A stretch of 64,000 nt of DNA from Vicinamibacteria bacterium (GCA_035570235.1 DATMML010000064.1:62001-126000); one strand, 5' to 3'; shown: positions 25,937-37,202, numbered from the stretch's first letter. The notes: generated by a model not told the origin, from the letters alone. Made by a program: numbers and translations.

Positions 25937-26607
25937 GATCGGAATAGCCGTGAATGGAGGTGCCGCTGGGCCATGAGGGCGATGTCCATGGCCGGCGTAA
26001 ACGACTCGGCCCGGGCTCGGCCCGCCATGGCCTCCACCACGGCCGGGACCCGTTTGAGGACGGCGGCCAGCTGGGTGTGCGCATCCGTTTGTCCGATCGA
26101 CATCAAGCGCATCGCCGCCGAGATCGTTGACGCGAGCCGCGTGTACGCAAACGCCGCGGCCGCATCAAGTTTCGCCACTCCCGCCGCCGCCGACACGCAG
26201 CCAAACCCGACCGGCAGCGTCGGCCGAATGATCCTGCGATTGGCGAGCTCGAGTGCCTCCTCCAGGCGTGGATCGGGATAGAGCGCGTGCCAAGTGGTCA
26301 CCAGCCGCAGGCCCATCGCATGACTCGAATGACGCGCTGACGCCGCCGGTCGCAAAGCGTGGATCTCGTCATCCAGCCTGCCGAGCGCCGACCACTCACG
26401 ATTGGTGAAGGCCGCCCATGCCTGGAGCATGGTCGGACCGTCGGCGCGGCCGAGGGTCTCATCGAGACACACGTCGAGCCATGCGCGCAGGTCGCCGGGG
26501 GTTCGGACACGCCCCGCGGAAGTCGCCGCTTCAAGGCCGTCCGAGTAGCCGAAAGCCCCGATCGGAAACAGGCTGTCGCAGAGGTGCAGCAGGGCGACCA
26601 GCGTCAT
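25933..26607 (-). CDS. ureF: urease accessory protein UreF
   Basis: The protein has 224 residues, all-helical. ATG 26607 is chosen because the family N-terminus, [20 protein letters not shown], starts there; the longer frame runs through ureE and is unrelated. Further family segments are [35 protein letters not shown], and a C-terminal part with [12 protein letters not shown]. UreF bridges UreD and UreG and gates GTP hydrolysis during nickel insertion. It begins two bases after the ureE stop and overlaps ureG. Confidence 0.94.
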   Translation of the reverse strand: MTLVALLHLCDSLFPIGAFGYSDGLEAATSAGRVRTPGDLRAWLDVCLDETLGRADGPTMLQAWAAFTNREWSALGRLDDEIHALRPAASARHSSHAMGLRLVTTWHALYPDPRLEEALELANRRIIRPTLPVGFGCVSAAAGVAKLDAAAAFAYTRLASTISAAMRLMSIGQTDAHTQLAAVLKRVPAVVEAMAGRARAESFTPAMDIALMAQRHLHSRLFRS

Positions 26608-26609
26608 CG

Positions 26610-27098
26610 TCAATGTTGATGGGGGGCGACGGCCGTCGCAGGCGTGAACGGCAACGTCGCGCGCGTATAGGGGATGTGCTGCTGCTCCAGCAGCTGCTCG
26701 ACGCCCGCGACGTCCGGACACACGATCGCACGCTCGGCAATCATCAGCGGCTGATGCCGGTTGCCGATGTGGTACGCAAACAAGCCCCACTCCTGCTGGG
26801 TCCGCGGCTCGATCACGAACACGGGTTCCGGCCGCTCGACGACGGTCACCACCGTGCGGGCAGCGTCGACCACGAGGCAGTCGCCCTGGCGAAGAATCGT
26901 CCCCCGCGGCAGCGCCGTGCCAAACTCAACCCCGCCATCTGACCGCCGCCGGCCGTGCACGTGCACACGGTCCTCCCAGCCAAGAGTTATGGTGTCCAGC
27001 GCGTAGCCCCGGGCGGCTTCGGGCAGTGAGTCCTCGTGGTGTGTCCCTTCAATGACCGTCACGGTTGGTGTCGTGGCGCCTGAGTTGATGCCTGCCAA
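26610..27098 (-). CDS. ureE: urease nickel metallochaperone UreE
   Basis: The protein has 162 residues. The N-terminal peptide-binding domain contains TLGWEDRVHVHGRRRSDGG and VEFGTALPRGTILRQGD; the C-terminal metal-binding domain contains AYHIGNRHQPLMI, with the conserved interfacial nickel ligand His110 and a second His at 115. The tail ends in a short His-containing sequence (APHQH) instead of the long His-rich tail of some UreE proteins, so nickel storage capacity is probably low. It lies 10 bases downstream of ureC. Confidence 0.95.
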   Translation of the reverse strand: MAGINSGATTPTVTVIEGTHHEDSLPEAARGYALDTITLGWEDRVHVHGRRRSDGGVEFGTALPRGTILRQGDCLVVDAARTVVTVVERPEPVFVIEPRTQQEWGLFAYHIGNRHQPLMIAERAIVCPDVAGVEQLLEQQHIPYTRATLPFTPATAVAPHQH

Positions 27099-27108
27099 CG
27101 CGGTCCCC

Positions 27109-28815
27109 CTAGAAAAGAAAATACCGCTGCGCGAGAGGTAGAACGTCGGCCGGTTCGCTCGTCAACAGCTGCCCGTCCGCGCGAACCTCATAGGTGTCCG
27201 GATTCACCTCTACTTTGGGCAGTGCGTCGTTGAGCACGAGGTCGCGTTTTCCGAGCGTCCGGCAGCCGCGGACCGCGGCTGCCCGGCGCCCCAGCCCGGC
27301 GAGGGCGCCCGAGGCGACGCCGGCCTGGCTGACGAAATTCAGGCTGCACGCGTTCAGCGCCCCGCCGTAGAACCCGAACATCGGCCGCCCCACGACCGGC
27401 TGCGGCGTCGGAATCGACGCGTTGCCATCGCCCATCATCGCCCCTGCGATGAACCCACCCTTGAGGATCAACTCTGGCTTGACGCCAAAGAACGCCGGCT
27501 TCCACAGTACGAGGTCCGCCAGTTTGCCGACCTCGATCGACCCGACCTCGTGCGCGATGCCGTGCGCGATCGCCGGGTTGATGGTGTACTTCGCGATGTA
27601 GCGCCGAACGCGCAGGTTGTCGCTTCCCGGCGTCTCCCCGCTCAACGGGCCCCGCTGACGCTTCATCTTGTCCGCCGTCTGCCACGTGCGGCAGATCACC
27701 TCGCCGATCCGCCCCATCGCCTGCGAATCAGAGGACATCATGCTGATGGCGCCCAGATCGTGCAGCACGTCCTCGGCGGCGATCGTCTCCGGGCGGATGC
27801 GCGAGTCGGCGAACGCAACGTCCTCGGGGACGTGCGGCGACAGGTGATGGCAGACCATGAGCATGTCCAGATGCTCGTCGAGCGTGTTGCGCGTGAAGGG
27901 CATGGTTGGGTTCGTGGACGAGGGCAGCACGTTCGGCTCTCCGCAGAGGCGGATGATGTCCGGAGCGTGGCCACCACCTGCACCCTCGGTGTGATACGTG
28001 TGGATCGTCCGCCCCTTGATGGCGCGGATGGTGTCCTCGACGAACCCCGCCTCGTTCAGCGTGTCGGTGTGAATCGCCACCTGAACGTCGAACTCGTCGG
28101 CCACGCACAAGCATTGGTCAATGGCGGCGGGCGTAGTGCCCCAGTCTTCGTGGAGCTTGAGGCCGAGCGCGCCCGCGCGGATCTGCTCCCGCAACGACTC
28201 CGGACCGGACGCGTTGCCCTTGCCAAGAAACCCGAAATTGAGCGGAAACGCCTCCACCGCCTCGTACATGCGGCGGATGTTCCACGCGCCGGGCGTGCAG
28301 GTCGTGGCCTTCGTTCCTGTGGCGGGTCCGCTCCCGCCGCCAATGAGGGTCGTGATGCCAGCGTAAAAGGCTTCCGGAATCTGGTTCGGCGAGATGAAAT
28401 GGACGTGGGTGTCGATGGCGCCTGCGGTCAGGATGTGGCCCTCCCCCGCCAGCACCTCGGTCGAGCCGCTGATGATCAGCTCGGGCGATACGCCCTCCAT
28501 CACGCCTGGATTGCCGGCCTTTCCGATGCCGGAGATGCGGCCGTCGCGTATGCCCACGTCCGCCTTTCGGATCCCGGAGCTGTCGACGATGACCACGTTC
28601 GTGATAACGAGGTCGGGCGAGCCCGCCCCGCGGCTGGCCGTCGCCGACTGCCCCATGCCGTCGCGAATGACCTTGCCGCCCCCGAATTTTGCCTCGTCGC
28701 CGTAGACCGTGGCGTCGGCCTCGATCCGGATGACGAGCTCCGTGTCGGCCAGCCGCATGCGGTCGCCCGTTGTCGGGCCGTAGTGGTTCGCGTAGGTCAG
28801 GCGATCGATCTTCAT
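27109..28815 (-). CDS. ureC: urease alpha subunit UreC
   Basis: This 568-residue catalytic subunit hydrolyses urea to ammonia and carbamate. All active-site residues are visible: His137 and His139 (DTHVHF), the carbamylated nickel bridge Lys220 ([10 protein letters not shown]), His249 (VAIHTDT), His275 ([15 protein letters not shown]), the mobile-flap Cys322 and His323 ([20 protein letters not shown]), and Asp363 ([12 protein letters not shown]). Numbering runs three ahead of the Klebsiella enzyme. Its start overlaps the ureB stop. The enzyme should be functional if nickel is supplied by the E, F, G and D products. Confidence 0.98.
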   Translation of the reverse strand: MKIDRLTYANHYGPTTGDRMRLADTELVIRIEADATVYGDEAKFGGGKVIRDGMGQSATASRGAGSPDLVITNVVIVDSSGIRKADVGIRDGRISGIGKAGNPGVMEGVSPELIISGSTEVLAGEGHILTAGAIDTHVHFISPNQIPEAFYAGITTLIGGGSGPATGTKATTCTPGAWNIRRMYEAVEAFPLNFGFLGKGNASGPESLREQIRAGALGLKLHEDWGTTPAAIDQCLCVADEFDVQVAIHTDTLNEAGFVEDTIRAIKGRTIHTYHTEGAGGGHAPDIIRLCGEPNVLPSSTNPTMPFTRNTLDEHLDMLMVCHHLSPHVPEDVAFADSRIRPETIAAEDVLHDLGAISMMSSDSQAMGRIGEVICRTWQTADKMKRQRGPLSGETPGSDNLRVRRYIAKYTINPAIAHGIAHEVGSIEVGKLADLVLWKPAFFGVKPELILKGGFIAGAMMGDGNASIPTPQPVVGRPMFGFYGGALNACSLNFVSQAGVASGALAGLGRRAAAVRGCRTLGKRDLVLNDALPKVEVNPDTYEVRADGQLLTSEPADVLPLAQRYFLF

Positions 28816-29180
28816 GGTGACGGCTTGAGGAAGCGGCCTACGGCCTCCAGGGCGGCGGCGCGCACGGCGGCGTCATCGAGCGCGCCTTCGACGAGGCGAT
28901 TGAGGCCGATCACCTCACGGGACCCGCCGATGGCCACCAGCTCCACTTCGCGCGTGTCGCCGGGCTCGAAGCGAACGGCCGTGCCCGAGGCGACGTTCAA
29001 GCGCATGCCATATGCTGCTGGGCGGTCGAACGACAGGCAACGATTCACTTCGAAGAAATGGAAGTGCGAGCCCACCTGAACCGGGCGATCACCGGTGTTC
29101 GCCACCTCGAGGCGCCTCGTCGCTCGGCCGGCGTTCAGCTCGATCGGGTCAGGGGCAAAAAAATATTCTCCGGGGATCAT
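28812..29180 (-). CDS. ureB: urease beta subunit UreB
   Basis: This 122-residue small structural subunit has the characteristic start [40 protein letters not shown], and the [18 protein letters not shown] core. It is a separate gene from ureA, as in most bacteria. It starts four bases after ureA ends and overlaps ureC by four bases (ATGA), supporting translational coupling of the three structural subunits. Confidence 0.97.
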   Translation of the reverse strand: MIPGEYFFAPDPIELNAGRATRRLEVANTGDRPVQVGSHFHFFEVNRCLSFDRPAAYGMRLNVASGTAVRFEPGDTREVELVAIGGSREVIGLNRLVEGALDDAAVRAAALEAVGRFLKPSP

Positions 29181-29184
29181 GACC

Positions 29185-29487
29185 TCACCTAATGGGCTGA
29201 TGGATCGTCACGAGCTTGGTGCCATCGGGAAACGTCCCTTCCACCTGAATCTCCCCGATCATCTCGGCGACGCCCTCCATGACCGCATCCTGGGGAAGGA
29301 TGGTCGGGCCGACGCTCATGATCTCGGCCACGGACTTGCCGTCGCGGATGAGCTCCAGGATCTCCGACGTAATGAGGGCCACCGCTTCCGGATGATTCAG
29401 CTTCAGGCCGCGCGCGCGACGCTTTCGAGCGAGCTCGCCCGCGCTGAAGATGAGCAGTTTGTCGATTTCGCGCGGTGTTAGATGCAC
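29185..29487 (-). CDS. ureA: urease gamma subunit UreA
   Basis: This 100-residue protein is of the normal length. It starts [20 protein letters not shown] and contains [40 protein letters not shown] and the final [14 protein letters not shown]. It is the first gene of the ureABCEFGD operon, transcribed leftward. Its promoter must lie in the 800-base region shared with the divergent porin-urt genes. Confidence 0.97.
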   Translation of the reverse strand: MHLTPREIDKLLIFSAGELARKRRARGLKLNHPEAVALITSEILELIRDGKSVAEIMSVGPTILPQDAVMEGVAEMIGEIQVEGTFPDGTKLVTIHQPIR

Positions 29488-30287
29488 GCAAGCGCCTCGT
29501 GGAAGGTTGGCTAGACGTTAACACACGGGAGGTGCACTACCCAATGTCGAATTGATCAGCAATAGGCGTGCCTCGCGACCTTCCGAATGCCCGAAGGGGC
29601 CCTCTTGGCGTTGGTGCCGGCGTTCCGAGGTTGGCGTTCAGAGCCTTCGTGCACGGTCGCTGAGCCGCTGGACGCAAGTCAGGGTGGCGTGCCCGAGCGA
29701 CCGTACGTCGAGCCGGGTCCGACCGCCTTGGGCACTCCGGTTGAAACGCCACCCGTGACATTTGTGTTACCTATTTGGGCTCATCGCACATTTGCGTCAC
29801 GAGCGATGGTGGGTGCTCCTCAAGGGGCTCGCGACTCTCGACGGCCGACTCATTGGGGTTCCCCTAGGTGAGTGGTCTCTCCATCTGACTGGGACATTAA
29901 GGTCACATTGAATTCACGATACTACAATTCTGTCAGCTCGTCTTAACATCTTGGTGCTGCCCGATAGCCTCGCTAACTAACGCTTCACATTGGTGTTAGC
30001 GCCCGCATTCTAGGCCGGTGGGGACCCGGTCTCAAGCTTGCATTCTTAGGCACCCGACGTCCAACTCTTCGTTTCGTGCGCGCGTGTCTCGGCCAGCTCC
30101 TCGGCGATTTGGCAGGTGGGGTTCTGGCGGTCCTGAAGTCCGTGACAGGCGCGCCATCTTGGGAGACGGCCACGTGCGAGCTCATCTTGACCTTCGGTGG
30201 ACCGGGCAAGGATTCGATCGTGGTGCTGCCCAAAAGACACGAGGTTTGTCAGTTCGCCCTTCCCGCGCCCACGCGAAAGGATGGACA
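29488..30287. promoter_or_regulatory. 800-base divergent control region, ureA / porin-urt
   Basis: This region holds no convincing gene; open frames on both strands are short and unlike any protein I know. The part around 29880-30000 is markedly AT-richer than the rest and contains a good -10-like TACAAT (29923-29928) without a clear -35 at the right distance. It therefore probably includes the rightward promoter. I looked for a sigma-54 -24/-12 element and saw none that fits. An inverted repeat at 29971-30001 is listed separately. The length suggests multiple regulator sites, as expected for nitrogen control, but no NtrC or NAC site can be assigned. Confidence 0.5.
29971..30001. repeat. inverted repeat in urea control region
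   Basis: CGCTAAC (29971-29977) and GTTAGCG (29995-30001) are a perfect 7-bp inverted repeat with 17 bases between. The left arm also forms a short direct repeat (CTAACTAAC). It could be a dimeric regulator site or an RNA hairpin just downstream of the candidate promoter. Confidence 0.4.
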
Positions 30288-31391
30288 GTGATCGATATCT
30301 ACATCGGGAAACACTCCGCGGCTTCTGCGCGCTATGGAGCAACTGCTCTTCTCGCGTGTGCCCTGGTGCTGGCGTCCGCGCCGCTGCGAGCGGAGGACGC
30401 CCCACTCCCCAGCGTCTCGGTGGGAGGTGGTGTACGAACCAGCTTCCAGCACGACTCACCCGACGGCGGGAGCTCCACAGACTCCTTTCTTCTCAACAGC
30501 GTTCGTCTCTACGTGAACGGCTCGGTCACCCGCAAGATCAAGCTCATGTTCAACACCGAGTACGACGGATCGGGCAATCACGTGACGGTCCTCGACGCGG
30601 TCGCGCGTCTGGAGTGTTCCGACCAGGTCAATTTCTGGGTCGGTCGGATGCTGCCACCGAGCGACCGCGCGAACCTCTATGGCCCGTACTACGCAAACCA
30701 CTGGGACGTGTACACCGACGGCGTCCAAGATGGCTATCCGTTCGTCGCCACCGGTCGCGACAACGGCGCCCTGTACTGGGGCCAGTTCGGCAAGGTGAAG
30801 GTCGCGGCCGGCGCCTACGACGGCACCTCCGCCACCGGGGTCAGCAAGCTGATCGGAGCCGGCCGGGTCCAGGTCGATCTCTGGGATCCGGAGCCCGGCT
30901 ACTACATGAACGGCACGTACTACGGCGAGAAGAACGTTCTCGCCTTCGGGGCGGCCGGGCAGGTGCAGGGCAGCGACAAGGCCCAGGGAAGCAACAAGGC
31001 TTACAGCGGCGACTTCCTGGTTGAGAAGAAGCTAAGCGGCGGCAGTGCCTTCTCGATCGAGGCCGAATACGCGAAGTACGACGGGCTCGGCGGCTACCAG
31101 GCGCGCTACGCCACGGACAAGGGTGGCTACGTGCTGGCGAGCTATCTCTTCCCCCCCGCGAAGGGCACGACACGGAGGTTCGAGATCCTCGGCAAGTTCG
31201 CCAAGGCGACTTTCAGCAATGGCATCACGGCGAAGGACCGTGACTACGACCAGAAGACCATCGAAGTCAACGTGAATTACCTGGTCAAGGAATTCAACGC
31301 GCGCGTGATGCTGTTCTACCTCCACAAGGACTTCAGCGCGGTACAACCGAACGACCAGCAGTTCGGCGTCGGTTTCCAGGTGCAGATCTAA
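30288..31391 (+). CDS. outer-membrane porin (phosphate/short-chain-amide porin type)
   Basis: The protein has 367 residues. GTG 30288 is preferred: it follows AAAGG and opens a signal peptide (ATALLACALVLASAPLRAED). The mature protein is rich in alternating beta-strands with aromatic girdles. Examples are VGGGVRTSFQHDSPDGGSST, NSVRLYVNGSVTRKIKLMFN, the gated loop near WVGRMLPPSDRANLYGPYYA, and a final strand ending in QQFGVGFQVQI. This fits the OprO/OprP-like porin family, which includes the short-chain amide porin FmdC. It sits 67 bases before urtA, so urea or amide diffusion through the outer membrane is the likely role. The last strand does not end in the usual Phe. Confidence 0.85.
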   Translation: MIDIYIGKHSAASARYGATALLACALVLASAPLRAEDAPLPSVSVGGGVRTSFQHDSPDGGSSTDSFLLNSVRLYVNGSVTRKIKLMFNTEYDGSGNHVTVLDAVARLECSDQVNFWVGRMLPPSDRANLYGPYYANHWDVYTDGVQDGYPFVATGRDNGALYWGQFGKVKVAAGAYDGTSATGVSKLIGAGRVQVDLWDPEPGYYMNGTYYGEKNVLAFGAAGQVQGSDKAQGSNKAYSGDFLVEKKLSGGSAFSIEAEYAKYDGLGGYQARYATDKGGYVLASYLFPPAKGTTRRFEILGKFAKATFSNGITAKDRDYDQKTIEVNVNYLVKEFNARVMLFYLHKDFSAVQPNDQQFGVGFQVQI

Positions 31392-31458
31392 ATGACAAGG
31401 ATGTCCCGCGGAGGCACGGTCTTGAGTCCTCGATCCCGATTCATAAAGGAGTTAAGCC

Positions 31459-32745
31459 ATGAGTCGTAGACACTTGTTCCTGGCCGCCCTGTCGCTTGGT
31501 CTGGCGCTGGCTCTCCCGAGCGCCGGATCGGCCCAGGACACCATCAAGGTCGGCGTTCTCCATTCCCTCTCGGGAACGATGGCGATCAGCGAGACCACCC
31601 TCAAAGACACGGTTCTCATGATGATCGACGAGCAGAACAAGAAGGGGGGACTGCTCGGCAAGAAGCTCGAAGCCGTCGTGGTCGATCCCGCATCGAACTG
31701 GCCGCTCTTTGCGGAGAAAGCCCGTCAACTCCTCGAGAAGGACAAGGTCGCGGTGGTCTTCGGATGCTGGACCTCGGTGTCCAGAAAGTCCGTGCTGCCC
31801 GTGTTCGAGAAGGATGACGGATTGCTCTTCTACCCCGTCCAGTACGAGGGCGAGGAGTCGTCGAAGAACGTGATCTACACGGGAGCGGCGCCCAATCAGC
31901 AGGCTATTCCCGCGGTCGATTACCTGATGAAGGAAGTCGGGGTGAAGCGCTGGGTGCTCGAAGGGACCGATTACGTGTACCCGCGCACCACCAACAAGAT
32001 TCTGGAGGCCTATCTCAAGGCCAAGGGTGTGGCGCCTGCCGACATCTCGATCAACTACACCCCCTTTGGTCACTCGGACTGGCAGACGCGAGTAGCCGCC
32101 ATCAAGACGTTCGGTTCCGCCGGTAAGAAGACCGCGGTGGTGTCGACGATCAACGGCGACGCCAACGTGCCCTTCTACAAGGAGCTCGGCAACCAGAAGA
32201 TCTCGGCGGAAGACATTCCAGTCGTGGCGTTCTCGGTGGGTGAGGAGGAGCTCTCCGGTCTCGATACCAAGCCGCTCGTCGGCCACCTTGCGGCCTGGAA
32301 CTACTTCATGAGCAACAGCTCACCCGCCAACAAGGCGTTCATCGAGCGGTGGCATGCGTTCATCAAGAACCCCAAGCGGACGACGAACGATCCGATGGAG
32401 GCACACTATATCGGGTTCAACCTGTGGGTGAAGGCGGTCCAGAAGGCGGGCTCGACCGACGTTGAGAAGGTGCTTGCCGCCCTCCCCGGCCTCGAGGTGC
32501 CCAACCTCACGGGTGGCGTGGCCAGGGTCCTTCCCAACCACCACATCACCAAGCCTGTCTACATTGGGGAAGTGCGGGCCGACGGTCAGTTCGACGTGGT
32601 CTGGAAGACCACGGCCCTGGTTCCCGGCGATGCCTGGTCGCCTTACCTGACAGGCAGCAAGGACATCGCCGCCGATTGGGTAACGCTCAAATGCGGTAAT
32701 TTCAACACGATAACGAAGGTTTGTTCGGGACAGAACTACAAGTAA
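31459..32745 (+). CDS. urtA: urea ABC transporter substrate-binding protein UrtA
   Basis: This 428-residue protein has a strong AAAGGAGTTAAG ribosome site. A signal peptide (LFLAALSLGLALALPSAG, cleaved after SAQ) is followed by the type I periplasmic-binding fold. The UrtA-type hallmarks are IKVGVLHSLSGTMAISET, VFGCWTSVSRKSVLPVFE, GLLFYPVQYEGEESSKNVIY, TGAAPNQQAIPA, and DANVPFYKELGNQKI. The tail has Cys residues (LKCGNFNTITKVCSGQNYK). It is the high-affinity urea receptor for the permease encoded downstream, and high expression is suggested by the strong ribosome site. Confidence 0.96.
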   Translation: MSRRHLFLAALSLGLALALPSAGSAQDTIKVGVLHSLSGTMAISETTLKDTVLMMIDEQNKKGGLLGKKLEAVVVDPASNWPLFAEKARQLLEKDKVAVVFGCWTSVSRKSVLPVFEKDDGLLFYPVQYEGEESSKNVIYTGAAPNQQAIPAVDYLMKEVGVKRWVLEGTDYVYPRTTNKILEAYLKAKGVAPADISINYTPFGHSDWQTRVAAIKTFGSAGKKTAVVSTINGDANVPFYKELGNQKISAEDIPVVAFSVGEEELSGLDTKPLVGHLAAWNYFMSNSSPANKAFIERWHAFIKNPKRTTNDPMEAHYIGFNLWVKAVQKAGSTDVEKVLAALPGLEVPNLTGGVARVLPNHHITKPVYIGEVRADGQFDVVWKTTALVPGDAWSPYLTGSKDIAADWVTLKCGNFNTITKVCSGQNYK

Positions 32746-32808
32746 CCTTTCATGCCCCTCCTCGATCGGCGACATGTGCGTGGGCGTCGGTCCGGTCGAG
32801 GAGCGGGC

Positions 32809-34449
32809 ATGGCCAACCCGCCGAGGCCGCTCTGGCTGCTGGCGGGTCTCGCGCTCCTGTTTCCCGCGCTCGCCCAACCCCAGGACGACAGCTTCCTGGC
32901 CACGCTCGGAGAGCTGCGCGAGGCCAGCTTTCCGGACAAGGAACGGATCGTCGAGCGTCTGGGCGAGGGCGGCCATCCGAGCGCGCGGCCGGTCCTCGCC
33001 GCCTGGCTCGAGGATCGGCTCTGCGTTCGCCAGTCGGACCAGAAGATCCTCATCGTCAAGTCGACGGACGAGAGCCTGGCGTCGCTCGAGCTCGTCGATC
33101 CCGGCTCGCAGAAGGACGCCGGCTCCGCGACCCGGGACGATCTGGCCAAGATCGGAACGAACAATCATCTGCGCCGGCAGCTCAAGATCGCGCTCGCGCG
33201 GTTCGACCTGTCGAGCACGGATCCGGCCGTGCGGCTCGGGGCCGTTCGGGAGATGCTGCGCGCGCTGGACGAGCCGAGCATCGCCCTCATGCGAAAGAGG
33301 GTCGGCCTCGAGAAGGATGCCGCCGTGAAAGGAGAGATCGAGACCGGCTTGGCGCTCGCGGCGCTGGACGGCAGCGATCCCAAGGCCCGGCTGGAGGCGA
33401 TCGCGGCCCTCGCCCACAGGCTCAGGCCCGACGTCCGCAATCGGCTCGCGAGCCTGCTCGAGAAGTCAGCGGACGGCACGTCCGCCGAAAGCGATGCCGC
33501 GGTCAGAAAGGCGGCCGCCGCGGCCGTTCGCACGATTGATCAGAAGCGTGCCGTGTACTCGGGGGTTGAAACGCTGTTCTTCGGCCTGAGCCTGGGGTCG
33601 GTGCTCGTGCTGGTGGCCATCGGGCTCGCGATCACCTTCGGCGTCATGGGCGTGATCAACATGGCCCACGGCGAGCTGATGATGCTGGGAGCCTACACCA
33701 CGTACGTCGTGCAGCAGTCGATGCCGAATCACGTCGAAGCCTCGGTCCTCATCGCCATCCCGGCCGCGTTTCTCGTTGCCGGGGCGGCGGGGGTGGTCCT
33801 CGAGCGCACGATCATCCGCTTTCTCTACGGCCGGCCCTTGGAGACATTGCTCGCGACCTTCGGCGTGAGCCTTGTCCTGCAGCAGCTGGTGCGGTCCATT
33901 TTCTCGGCGAACAACCGGGCGGTCGAGACGCCCGCCTGGATGAGCGGCACCCTGCAGCTCAACGAAGCGCTGTCGATCACCTATAACCGCTTGTACATCA
34001 TCGTCTTCACGATGTTGGTGTTTGCGATACTCGTGATGGTTCTGAAGCGGACCCGCCTGGGCCTCGACATCCGGGCCGTAGCCCAGAATCGCGCGATGGC
34101 GCGGGCCATGGGGGTTCGCAGCCAATGGGTGGACGCCATGACCTTTGGTCTCGGGTCCGGCATCGCGGGCGTGGCCGGGGTGGCGTTGAGCCAGCTCACC
34201 AATGTCGGCCCCAACCTCGGCCAGTCCTACATCATCGACTCGTTCATGGTGGTCGTGTTTGGCGGCGTCGGCAATCTCTGGGGCACGCTGATCGGCGGCA
34301 TGGCCATGGGCATCGTCAACAAGCTGCTGGAGCCGTACGCGGGCGCGGTGCTCGGAAAGATCCTCGTCCTGGTGGCGCTGATCCTCTTCATCCAGCGCCG
34401 GCCGCGGGGGCTGTTTCCCCAAGTCGGCCGGGCGGCGGAGGCCCAATGA
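32809..34449 (+). CDS. urtB: urea ABC transporter permease UrtB
   Basis: The protein has 546 residues; ATG 32809 follows GAGGAGCG. Residues 1-25 form a signal or anchor. About 240 residues of helical repeat-like sequence follow (ARPVLAAWLEDRL, GAVREMLRALDEPSIALMRK, RLEAIAALAHRLRPDVRNRL), a periplasmic domain often seen in UrtB. The C-terminal 300 residues are the LivH-type permease with helices such as VLVLVAIGLAITFGVMGVIN, MAHGELMMLGAYTTYVVQQS and FGGVGNLWGTLIGGMAMGIV. It overlaps urtC by four bases. Confidence 0.95.
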   Translation: MANPPRPLWLLAGLALLFPALAQPQDDSFLATLGELREASFPDKERIVERLGEGGHPSARPVLAAWLEDRLCVRQSDQKILIVKSTDESLASLELVDPGSQKDAGSATRDDLAKIGTNNHLRRQLKIALARFDLSSTDPAVRLGAVREMLRALDEPSIALMRKRVGLEKDAAVKGEIETGLALAALDGSDPKARLEAIAALAHRLRPDVRNRLASLLEKSADGTSAESDAAVRKAAAAAVRTIDQKRAVYSGVETLFFGLSLGSVLVLVAIGLAITFGVMGVINMAHGELMMLGAYTTYVVQQSMPNHVEASVLIAIPAAFLVAGAAGVVLERTIIRFLYGRPLETLLATFGVSLVLQQLVRSIFSANNRAVETPAWMSGTLQLNEALSITYNRLYIIVFTMLVFAILVMVLKRTRLGLDIRAVAQNRAMARAMGVRSQWVDAMTFGLGSGIAGVAGVALSQLTNVGPNLGQSYIIDSFMVVVFGGVGNLWGTLIGGMAMGIVNKLLEPYAGAVLGKILVLVALILFIQRRPRGLFPQVGRAAEAQ

Positions 34450-35617
34450 TGCGCGCTCCGCGGCTATGGATCCCGCCGCGGGAGGACCCGGGCGGCGCGG
34501 TGTTCCTGCTGCTGTTGGCGGCGGTGGCGATTGGCGTCCCGGTCCTGAACCAGGTGGCTCCCGCGTCCTCGCCGCTGCACCTATCGACCTACACCCTTAC
34601 CCTCGCCGGCAAGTACCTGTGCTACGCGATGCTGGCACTGGCGGTCGATCTGGTCTGGGGGTACTGCGGCATCCTGAGCCTGGGTCACGCCGCTTTCTTC
34701 GCGCTCGGCGGATACGCCATGGGCATGTACCTCATGCGCCAGATCGGCCCCCGCGGCGTCTACGGCAACCCGCTGCTTCCCGACTTCATGGTCTTCCTCA
34801 ACTGGCAGAAGCTGCCGTGGTTCTGGCTGGGATTCGACCGCTTCTGGTTCGCGGTCGTGATGATGGCGCTGGTGCCGGCGGCCCTGGCGGTCGTGTTCGG
34901 CTGGCTCGCCTTTCGCTCGCGGGTGACGGGCGTCTATCTCTCCATCATGACGCAGGCGCTCACCTACGCCCTCATGCTCGCGTTCTTCCGAAACGACATG
35001 GGCTTTGGCGGCAACAACGGCTTCACGGACTTCAAGGACATTCTGGGCTTCGATCTCCACCAGGACAGCACCCGGGTCGTCCTGCTGGTGGTCACGACGG
35101 CGGCCCTGGCGGCTAGCTACCTCGCCTCCCGGATGATCGTGCGGTCCCGGGCCGGGCGCGTCATCCGCGCCATCCGCGACGCGGAGAGCCGCACCCGGTT
35201 CCTCGGCTACCGGGTCGAGTCCTACAAGCTCTGGGTGTTCGTGTTCTCCTCCGTGGTGGCGGGCATCGCGGGCGCGCTTTACGTGCCCCAGGTCGGCATC
35301 ATTAATCCCAGCGAGTTCGCGCCCATCAACTCGATCGAGGTGGTCATCTGGGTGGCGGTCGGAGGGCGAGGAACGCTCGTAGGAGCCGCGGCGGGCGCCT
35401 TTCTAGTGAACTACGCCAAGACATTCTTGACGGGCGCCCTCCCGGAGGTGTGGCTCTACGCGCTGGGCGCCCTCTTCGTGTTGGTGACGGTCTTCCTGCC
35501 CCGTGGGCTGATGGGCCTCCTGTCGCGCCCCTGGCGGTCGCGTCCGGCCGGAGAGGCTACTCCGGCCGCGTGGACCCATCAACCCCAGTTGGGCGTGTCG
35601 GCCGTGATCAAGGCGAA

Positions 35618-35621
<4 letters not shown>
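34446..35621 (+). CDS. urtC: urea ABC transporter permease UrtC
   Basis: This 391-residue protein starts at the ATG that overlaps the urtB stop (ATGATG). It is a LivM-type permease with about ten helices. Family segments include DLVWGYCGILSLGHAAFFAL, YAMGMYLMRQIGPRGVYGNP, NDMGFGGNNGFTDFKDILGF, RAIRDAESRTRFLGYRVESY and VWVAVGGRGTLVGAAAGAF-like sequence near the end. It pairs with UrtB to form the inner-membrane channel. The stop overlaps urtD (ATGA). Confidence 0.95.
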
Positions 35622-36375
<754 letters not shown>

Positions 36376-36379
<4 letters not shown>

Positions 36380-37077
36380 GCGTGCTCGCGGTCAATAGAC
36401 TGAACCAGTCCTACGGCGGCAGCCACACGCTCTGGGACGTCGACGTTGCCGTGCCCATGGGAGCGTGCACGTGTCTCATGGGCCGCAACGGCATGGGAAA
36501 GACCACGCTCCTGAAATGCATCATGGGCCTCCTGCCGGCGTCGTCCGGGGAGATCCGCTTCCGCGGCACCGATCTGCGCAGGCTTCCCGCGGAGGGGCGC
36601 GCCCGCCTCGGCATCGGCTACGTGCCCCAAGGCCGGGAAATATTTTCGCATCTCACGGTCGAGGAGAATCTGCGCGTCGGCCTTGGCGCGCACAGAGCCG
36701 GCGTGCGTTCGATTCCGGCCTACGTCTTCGAGCTGTTTCCCATGCTGAAGCAGATGCTGCATCGGCGCGGCGGCGACCTCTCCGGTGGACAGCAGCAGCA
36801 GCTGGCCATCGGCCGCGCGCTCGTCCTGGAGCCGACGCTGCTCATCCTCGACGAGCCCACGGAAGGGATTCAGCCCAATCTCGTGCACGAGATCGGCGAC
36901 GTCATCCTCAGGCTCAACCGGGAAGCGGGGGTCACGGTCTTGGTCGTGGAGCAGCAACTCCGCTTCGCCCGGCGCGTGGCGAGTGAATTCTGCATTCTTG
37001 AAAAGGGCCGGTGCGTCGCCGGCGGCTCCATAGCCGCGTTGACCGACAGCGTCGTGCGCCAACACCTGAGCGTCTGA
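36376..37077 (+). CDS. urtE: urea ABC transporter ATPase UrtE
   Basis: The 233-residue protein starts at GTG overlapping the urtD stop. It is a LivF-type ATPase with Walker A GRNGMGKTTLLKCIMG, signature LSGGQQQQLAIGRAL, Walker B LLILDEPTEGIQPNLVHEIG, and the switch His position replaced by VVEQQLRFA, as is typical for LivF/UrtE proteins. It is the last gene of the porin-urtABCDE unit. No clear terminator was found before the AraC gene 126 bases on. Confidence 0.96.
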
Positions 37078-37202
37078 AAGAACGCCCATCCCACCCTAAG
37101 CTCCTCTCTCCTAGAGCCCGAGGCTGGCGGTACTACTCCACGACACGCTTGCTGGCGGACTCGCCCGGGTGCGACTCCCCTAGTTGGCGTCGCTGAGCTA
37201 CG

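Noticed and set aside
27550-29079. 509-codon plus-strand frame across ureC and ureB
   Set aside because: It is antisense to well-supported urease genes and its protein is Arg/Ala/Val-rich with no family pattern, as expected for a shadow in GC-rich DNA.
29750-30287. riboswitch (guanidine or other nitrogen-related) before the porin-urt operon
   Set aside because: I looked for known core motifs and found none; only a simple inverted repeat is present.
29488-30287. sigma-54 promoter for urea genes
   Set aside because: No GG/GC pair with correct -24/-12 spacing and flanking consensus was visible.
32320-33417. 365-codon minus-strand frame
   Set aside because: Antisense to urtA and urtB; no recognisable protein.
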